From an uncultured Ruminococcus sp. (GTDB lineage: Bacteria > Bacillota > Clostridia > Oscillospirales > Acutalibacteraceae), in the NCBI GenBank assembly GCA_902797065.1, contig CADBRK010000284.1, forward strand, positions 1 to 10,734: DNA of 10,734 bases, written 5' to 3'. The position numbers were made by a program, and so were the translations under genes. The notes under the pieces were generated by a model. It was not told where the DNA came from, made no database searches, and saw only the letters and a list, made by a program, of their open reading frames with translations. Positions within the stretch are counted from its first letter, which is position 1; every line of letters begins with the position of its first letter. Positions 7,377 to 10,734 of the stretch are shown here, in pieces.

Positions 7377-8120
7377 ATGTATAAACCTGTTGTTTCGGTT
7401 GTAATACCTGCGCATAATGAAGAAAAATATATCGGACGCTGTATTTCCTCCGTTAAGTCTGCAGCGGCTGTGTATGGCGGTACGGTAGAAATAATAGTTG
7501 TATGTAACCGCTGTACCGATAACACGGCTGAGATCGCTGTTCAGAACGGTGCCGCAGTATTGTATAATACGGACAGATGCATAGCAAAGGTCAGGAACAC
7601 CGGAATCCTTACGGCAAAAGGAGATCTGATCGTTACAATAGACGCCGATAATCAGATGACGGAGGGTACAATAGAGGAGATAGTAACCCTCATGAATACC
7701 GGCAGATACATAGGCGGCGGTGCGCCGATACGCTTCGAGAGGTATTCTTTCCCTTTACGCTGCAACGATCTGCTGTGCCGTATCTCTTTCCGGCTTACAG
7801 GTCTTTATTGCGGTATATTCTGGGCGGAACGCAGTACGTTTAATAGTATCGGCGGCTTTGTTGAGATAAAAGCTATGGAGGATGTCCAAACCGCAAAAAA
7901 GCTCAAAAAGTATGGTAAATCACACGGAAAAAAGTACACTGTCCTGAAAAATAACTATCTTATCAATTCTACGCGAAAATTTGATGATCTGGGTGACTGG
8001 CTCTATTTCAAGCTTATGTTCCGTAATGCAGGTGCATTTATCAAAGCTGCGTTCGGTGATAAAAAACAGCTGGACAAGCTTCTTGATGAATTGTTTTATG
8101 ATTACAATAATAAGCCATGA
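7377..8120 (+). CDS. Family 2 glycosyltransferase
   Basis: A 247-residue GT-A enzyme that should transfer a sugar from a nucleotide-sugar donor at the cytoplasmic face. The N-terminal VVSVVIPAHNEEKYIGRCISSV (5-26) is the GT2 nucleotide-binding start. IDADNQM (88-94) holds the metal-binding DAD, and AMEDVQTAKKLKKYGK (166-181) carries the ED that supplies the catalytic base. The later NSTRKFDDLGDW (197-208) resembles the TSxRRF-x-x-x-G-W stretch of small, membrane-free GT2 proteins. No transmembrane helix is present, so it is not a polyisoprenyl-anchored type. GAGGG lies 7 nt before the ATG. It has its own promoter and no glycan gene next to it, so the acceptor cannot be inferred. The stop codon lies in the left arm of the shared terminator. 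Confidence 0.9.
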   Translation: MYKPVVSVVIPAHNEEKYIGRCISSVKSAAAVYGGTVEIIVVCNRCTDNTAEIAVQNGAAVLYNTDRCIAKVRNTGILTAKGDLIVTIDADNQMTEGTIEEIVTLMNTGRYIGGGAPIRFERYSFPLRCNDLLCRISFRLTGLYCGIFWAERSTFNSIGGFVEIKAMEDVQTAKKLKKYGKSHGKKYTVLKNNYLINSTRKFDDLGDWLYFKLMFRNAGAFIKAAFGDKKQLDKLLDELFYDYNNKP

Positions 8121-8154
8121 CCTTCACTTCAGGTGTCAGTCATGGCTTTGTTTT
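8112..8154. terminator. Bidirectional terminator between convergent genes
   Basis: A perfect 10-bp stem AAGCCATGAC (8112-8121) with GTCATGGCTT (8139-8148), followed on the + strand by TTTGTTTT and on the - strand by TTATTATT. The glycosyltransferase stop (8118-8120) is in the left arm, while the kinase stop (8129-8131) is in the loop, and the right arm encodes the kinase's last residues. One hairpin therefore closes both transcription units. Confidence 0.85.
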
Positions 8155-9475
8155 CCGTTTCCTTTACAGGCAGTGCGATAATAACGGTCATCAGGCTATC
8201 TTCAAATTGCGTCATATATTGTCCAGAGTGTTCCTGTACGATACGGCGAATTATGCGTGAACCGTGTCCGTGATCGGGTTCCTGCTTGTCGGAAATAAAG
8301 TTTTTATTGTTGTCAACTCGGGGCATGACAGTGCAGGTGTTCTGTACCTTTAACAAGAAAAGCCCGTTTTTGACATTACTGTGCATTATGATCTCCTTGA
8401 CGCCTTGTTCTTTGGTCACGGCTTCGATCGCATTATCAAGCAAATTGCCGAACAGACTGCAGATATTGTAGGGTGACAGGGGCACGTATTCACATTTTTG
8501 AAGTATAATATCCGTTGATATACCCCGGTTTTCAATGCCAGAAAGTTTAACGTTAAGAACGGCATTCAGCAAAGGCAGCGAACAGTATTGTACAGATTTC
8601 GTACTTTCAAGCCGTGACTGCATTTCACTCCAGATGTTTTCGGCGTCTTCGTATTCTCCGTCCTTTACCAATGCACGCACGGCTTGTATTTCGTTCTGCA
8701 GATCATGTCGGAGCTGGGCTGTTTTGTTTTCGTTCTCTTTTGCCAGCTCATAATACCGCAAAGTGTAGTCTCGCTCTGTCTGAAGCCGCTTTACCTCTTC
8801 GAGATGTTTGTCGGATTCCTGGCGGGCAATGAATATATAATACTGTCCGATCAGAAGTATGATCATGATTATTTGCAGTACGCTCCAAAAGAACAGATTT
8901 CTTTCCGTAACCGCAGAATAATCTGAAAAGTATACGGCTGTTATCAGATAATGAAGCAGAGAAAATCCTACAATCACAGATATATTCACAATATCGCGCT
9001 TAAAGTTGCGGTGTTTCATTTTCACGATAATACACGTAAGCATCAAAAGAGCAAAGAGAGAATCAAATGAAAGTGTCTGACCAAACGAGTACATTCCGTC
9101 GTCTATAAGCTCTGTCCATGATTGATAATTATGAATTGTAAATATAGTTAGTGTGATGATGCCTAAAGAAATGTACATACATACAAGACTCCATAGTGAG
9201 AATAATATTCTTTTTTTGTAGCTGCCCTTTTCGAGAAAAACTGTTGCAAGCGACAAGATCACTATTCCCACAATGGATATGATAGGGTTTTCTGTTGGTA
9301 TGGCAAGAGCCTTTTCAAAAATAATAAATCTTGCGACCATAGCAGATGAAATCATCAGCCATGTAGGAATAAGTTTGTACTTGAGCATATCAAGCTGCTG
9401 AAAGTAGAATACCAAAAAATACATAGGAATAACTATATTGAATTGTCCGAGAAGATCTGCTGCCGTTATTGTCAA
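8129..9475 (-). CDS. AgrC-like GHKL sensor histidine kinase
   Basis: A 448-residue membrane kinase. About seven hydrophobic segments occupy residues 10-216, a size and layout like AgrC peptide receptors. A linker coiled coil (220-250) leads to the H-box LRHDLQNE, with phospho-accepting histidine 257. The N-box NLLDNAIEA is at 344-352 and the glycine-rich ATP lid HGHGSRII at 402-409. It should autophosphorylate and pass phosphate to the LytTR regulator encoded 27 bp upstream in the same operon. The start is TTG at 9475: GAGGT lies 7 nt before it, and the preceding ATG on the - strand runs into a stop within six codons. The signal is not known; no agrB or agrD gene is present. Confidence 0.93.
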   Translation of the reverse strand: MTITAADLLGQFNIVIPMYFLVFYFQQLDMLKYKLIPTWLMISSAMVARFIIFEKALAIPTENPIISIVGIVILSLATVFLEKGSYKKRILFSLWSLVCMYISLGIITLTIFTIHNYQSWTELIDDGMYSFGQTLSFDSLFALLMLTCIIVKMKHRNFKRDIVNISVIVGFSLLHYLITAVYFSDYSAVTERNLFFWSVLQIIMIILLIGQYYIFIARQESDKHLEEVKRLQTERDYTLRYYELAKENENKTAQLRHDLQNEIQAVRALVKDGEYEDAENIWSEMQSRLESTKSVQYCSLPLLNAVLNVKLSGIENRGISTDIILQKCEYVPLSPYNICSLFGNLLDNAIEAVTKEQGVKEIIMHSNVKNGLFLLKVQNTCTVMPRVDNNKNFISDKQEPDHGHGSRIIRRIVQEHSGQYMTQFEDSLMTVIIALPVKETENKAMTDT

Positions 9476-9502
9476 TTCTTATACCTCATTTCTGCACCTG
9501 TA

Positions 9503-10222
9503 TTAAAGCTTTTTGGTTAAATATTTTACGTACGCTTCACGAGTGTCCATAAACCTGTTCTGACTTATGGGTATCACGACGTTTGCGACAGTAATTGCCT
9601 TATATCTGCATATTTCTTTTGTATTAGCAAGATTTATCCAGAATGAGTAATGGCAGCGATGGAAGCAAGAGGGCAGTTTTTTCTCGAATTCTTCAATACC
9701 CGACGGAAACGAGCCTATCTTTTTGCCATCGGGTGTGAAGATATTTATTCTTCTTTTTGAATATTCAAAATAGCCTGTCTGAGCATACGGAAAACTTACT
9801 ACGCCGCTCTCTTTGGTTGAGTATATCAAAACATCTGATTCATCATTTTTACCTTTCTCATTCATGCTGAGCTGATCGAGAACTCTCTTTATTTTGTTCG
9901 GTGTAACGGGCTTTATGAGAAAGCCGGAAGGCTGAGCGTCAAAAATCTGTTCACTGAACACTGCATTCCCTGTTACAAAGACCACCTGCAAATTCGGAAA
10001 TCGGCTTTGTATATTGACTGCGTAATTGATCCCGTTTCCGTTCTCGAGAACAATGTCGAGAAAGGCTATATCAATTTTCGTTGTTTCCAGGATCTTATCG
10101 GCGTCCGACATCAGGGATGCTGTAAAGATATGATGCTCCGTATTGCCCAAAGCGTTTTCGAGAAGCTCTTTGATCTCTTTTACAGAAGCCGCATTGTCAT
10201 CGTAAAGTAAAATATTGTTCAT
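9503..10222 (-). CDS. LytTR-family response regulator (AgrA-like)
   Basis: A 239-residue regulator. The receiver domain (1-118) has the acidic pair DD at 8-9, phospho-acceptor Asp 56 (IAFLDIVLENGNG), Thr 84 and the KP pair at 104-105. The LytTR DNA-binding domain (about 138-239) carries FHRCHYSFWINL (187-198) and the PISQNRF turn (218-224) that marks this family. It should bind paired direct repeats 12 bp apart and activate transcription when phosphorylated by the kinase encoded next. ATG at 10222 is chosen because GGTGA lies just upstream; TTG at 10234 and GTG at 10231 are in frame but would use up the ribosome site. That site is perfectly complementary to a hairpin loop encoded divergently at 10415-10426, which suggests control by an antisense RNA. 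Confidence 0.94.
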   Translation of the reverse strand: MNNILLYDDNAASVKEIKELLENALGNTEHHIFTASLMSDADKILETTKIDIAFLDIVLENGNGINYAVNIQSRFPNLQVVFVTGNAVFSEQIFDAQPSGFLIKPVTPNKIKRVLDQLSMNEKGKNDESDVLIYSTKESGVVSFPYAQTGYFEYSKRRINIFTPDGKKIGSFPSGIEEFEKKLPSCFHRCHYSFWINLANTKEICRYKAITVANVVIPISQNRFMDTREAYVKYLTKKL

Positions 10223-10238
10223 GCTTATCACCAAGTAT

Positions 10239-10267
10239 ATACTACCATAATAACGACTTTACGTCAA
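10239..10267 (-). promoter_or_regulatory. Possible proximal promoter of the regulator-kinase operon
   Basis: On the - strand, TTGACG (10267-10262), a 17-bp spacer and TAGTAT (10244-10239) with a TGG extended -10. The start would fall near 10232, leaving only about 10 nt of leader with the ribosome site at its very end, which is unusually short. The alternative promoter at 10281-10310 would give a more normal leader. Confidence 0.4.
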
Positions 10268-10276
10268 ATAATTACG
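10247..10276. promoter_or_regulatory. Candidate LytTR-regulator binding site: 9-bp direct repeats 12 bp apart
   Basis: ATAATAACG (10247-10255) and ATAATTACG (10268-10276) differ at one base and are separated by exactly 12 bp, a 21-bp period that puts both on one face of the helix. AgrA-like LytTR proteins bind pairs of 9-bp direct repeats with that spacer. The bases match the AgrA consensus only partly, so the spacing is the main evidence. The site lies between the regulator gene and the divergent RNA promoter. Confidence 0.5.
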
Positions 10277-10280
10277 GAAT

Positions 10281-10310
10281 ATATTAGGTAGAAATTTTTA
10301 ATTTCGACAA
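10281..10310 (-). promoter_or_regulatory. Possible distal promoter of the regulator-kinase operon
   Basis: On the - strand, TTGTCG (10310-10305), 18-bp spacer, TAATAT (10286-10281). The spacer is almost filled by the perfect palindrome GAAATT-TTT-AATTTC (10291-10305). The start would be near 10274, giving a leader of about 50 nt that includes the full 12-nt antisense target and the direct repeats. Confidence 0.4.
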
Positions 10311-10335
10311 AATATTTTTAAAATTGCATGTTTGC

Positions 10336-10364
10336 TTGACATTTTGCGCATCATTCTATATTAT
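10336..10364 (+). promoter_or_regulatory. Strong divergent promoter driving the putative RNA
   Basis: A perfect -35 TTGACA (10336-10341), 17-bp spacer and -10 TATTAT (10359-10364) make this the closest match to the vegetative sigma consensus in the window. A/T tracts just upstream (10311-10323) could act as an UP element. It points away from the regulator operon, and no convincing gene follows in the 360 bp to the window end. Confidence 0.75.
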
Positions 10365-10370
10365 CAAAGT

Positions 10371-10560
10371 AAACACACATTCAATAGCATGAATCCGGCT
10401 TTTGTAACTGATCAGCTTATCACCAATGATCATATGTTGTGTGGCGTAACACTGAGATCAAATCGAAGCGCTGTTGATTAATTAATTCCCACATCCAATA
10501 ATCCTTTCTGCATGCCCGACCTTCTTCCTACCAAACAGCTTTCGATTTGATCGGGTATTA
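10371..10560 (+). ncRNA. Putative regulatory RNA divergent from the Agr-like operon
   Basis: The inferred start is about 7 nt after the TATTAT. Stem A is ACACACAT (10373-10380) with ATG-T-TGTGT (10434-10442). Inside it, TGATCA (10409-10414) and TGATCA (10427-10432) close a loop of exactly 12 nt, GCTTATCACCAA, which is the perfect complement of the regulator's ribosome site (10223-10234). Stem B pairs 10456-10467 with 10541-10552 (12 bp) and 10470-10475 with 10534-10539 (6 bp). It encloses 58 nt with only four G and many C/U runs, including TCCTTTCT. There is no T-tract, so the 3' end is unknown and could reach the hairpins at 10583-10658. No known RNA family is recognised. The layout recalls RNAIII beside agr. 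Confidence 0.6.
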
Positions 10561-10582
10561 CTTTAGATTAAAAAGTATAACA

Positions 10583-10627
10583 AACGTCGATGTCCCCCGC
10601 CTCGTAAGGCTAAGGGTTCCATACGTT
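10583..10627 (+). repeat. Structured hairpin element preceding the terminal repeat
   Basis: An interrupted stem: AACGT (10583-10587) with ACGTT (10623-10627), ATG with CAT, CCC with GGG, then GCCT (10599-10602) with AGGC (10607-10610) around a CGTA loop. The GC-rich composition contrasts with the AT-rich DNA just upstream. It may be part of the same compound repeat as the next two elements, but the left copy at 1-79 starts only at the third, so this cannot be shown here. Confidence 0.45.
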
Positions 10628-10658
10628 CGTCGGTGGTGGGTAAAATTCCCCACCGACG
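10628..10658 (+). repeat. GC-rich hairpin without T-tract
   Basis: CGTCGGTGGTGGG (10628-10640) pairs with CCCCACCGACG (10648-10658) apart from one bulged T, with loop TAAAATT. It could stop or stabilise the RNA starting at 10371, but without a T-run it is not a standard terminator. It directly joins the preceding hairpin and is four bases from the cloverleaf repeat. Confidence 0.5.
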
Positions 10659-10662
10659 CCCG

Positions 10663-10734
10663 CAGGAGCTAAAGCTCCACGACGTTTGTTGACGTCGTCG
10701 CTCGCTCCAATCAAGCGAGCTTGTTGGAGCTTAG
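10663..10734. repeat. Structured palindromic repeat, right copy (cut by the window end)
   Basis: Identical over all 72 bases to positions 1-72 and in the same orientation. The last seven bases of the outer stem are missing only because the window stops. An exact copy over this length at both ends means either a dispersed repeat that bounded the assembly or a circular molecule with overlapping ends. Confidence 0.85.

Noticed and set aside
8286..8926. Four overlapping + strand reading frames within the kinase region
   Set aside because: They lie antisense to the GHKL kinase, whose H, N and G boxes are intact. Their own proteins show no motif or ribosome site.
10007..10210. + strand reading frame across the receiver domain
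   Set aside because: Antisense shadow of the response regulator, with no recognisable protein.
10456..10552. MITE with 18-bp terminal inverted repeats
   Set aside because: No flanking target duplication and no second copy in the window; an RNA stem next to a strong promoter explains it better.
10371..10560. 6S RNA
   Set aside because: It lacks the long closing stem and central bubble; the two stem domains and the C-rich 58-nt loop do not fit.
1..10734. Circular plasmid with a 72-bp terminal overlap
   Set aside because: The ends would join seamlessly, but there is no replication, partition or mobilisation gene and the content is chromosomal in type. A dispersed repeat at both ends is more likely, though the sequence alone cannot exclude a circle.

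Overview
The window looks like chromosomal DNA of a low-to-medium-GC, single-membrane Firmicute, most plausibly a Ruminococcus-like member of the Clostridia. The reasons are the AAGGAG/AGGAG-type ribosome sites, the TTGTAN/TATATT promoters, the lipoprotein signal peptides, a short Gram-positive style membrane-fusion protein and an Agr-like LytTR/GHKL pair. No rRNA, tRNA, CRISPR, transposase or replication gene was seen. This placement is an inference from gene style, not from a marker gene.

Layout. A structured repeat opens the window (1-79). A UDP-sugar pyrophosphorylase gene follows (190-1413) and ends in a clear terminator. A two-gene unit comes next: a TPR-type lipoprotein with an NPCBM-like C-terminal domain (1652-3037) and, overlapping it by 4 bp, an unrecognised protein with three similar beta units (3034-3882). 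After another terminator lies a probable envelope operon: a small lipoprotein (4010-4354), an HlyD/MacA-like adaptor (4437-5402), a MacB/FtsX-type permease (5392-6555) and a DUF6873/pentein-like protein (6562-7254). No ABC ATPase gene is present. A family 2 glycosyltransferase (7377-8120) has its own promoter. On the other strand, meeting the glycosyltransferase at a shared bidirectional terminator, an Agr-like two-component operon runs leftward: a LytTR response regulator (10222-9503) and then a GHKL histidine kinase (9475-8129).

The most interesting part is the 510 bp to the right of the regulator. A near-consensus promoter (TTGACA, 17 bp, TATTAT) points away from the regulator into a region without a convincing gene but with strong potential RNA structure. 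One hairpin there (TGATCA stems) has a loop of exactly 12 nt, GCTTATCACCAA. This is perfectly complementary to the 12 nt covering the Shine-Dalgarno site directly before the AUG of the response regulator mRNA. An 18-bp stem follows, enclosing a 58-nt G-poor, C/U-rich loop that contains an 8-nt match to the usual Firmicutes 16S rRNA 3' tail. A pair of 9-bp direct repeats 12 bp apart, the spacing typical of LytTR-family binding, lies between the two transcription units. Together this resembles the S. aureus agr/RNAIII arrangement, with a divergent RNA that may feed back on its own regulator. No agrB or agrD is present.

The right end holds three consecutive structured elements. The last is an exact 72-bp direct copy of the repeat at the left end, so the piece is bounded by a dispersed repeat or, less likely, is the linear form of a circle.
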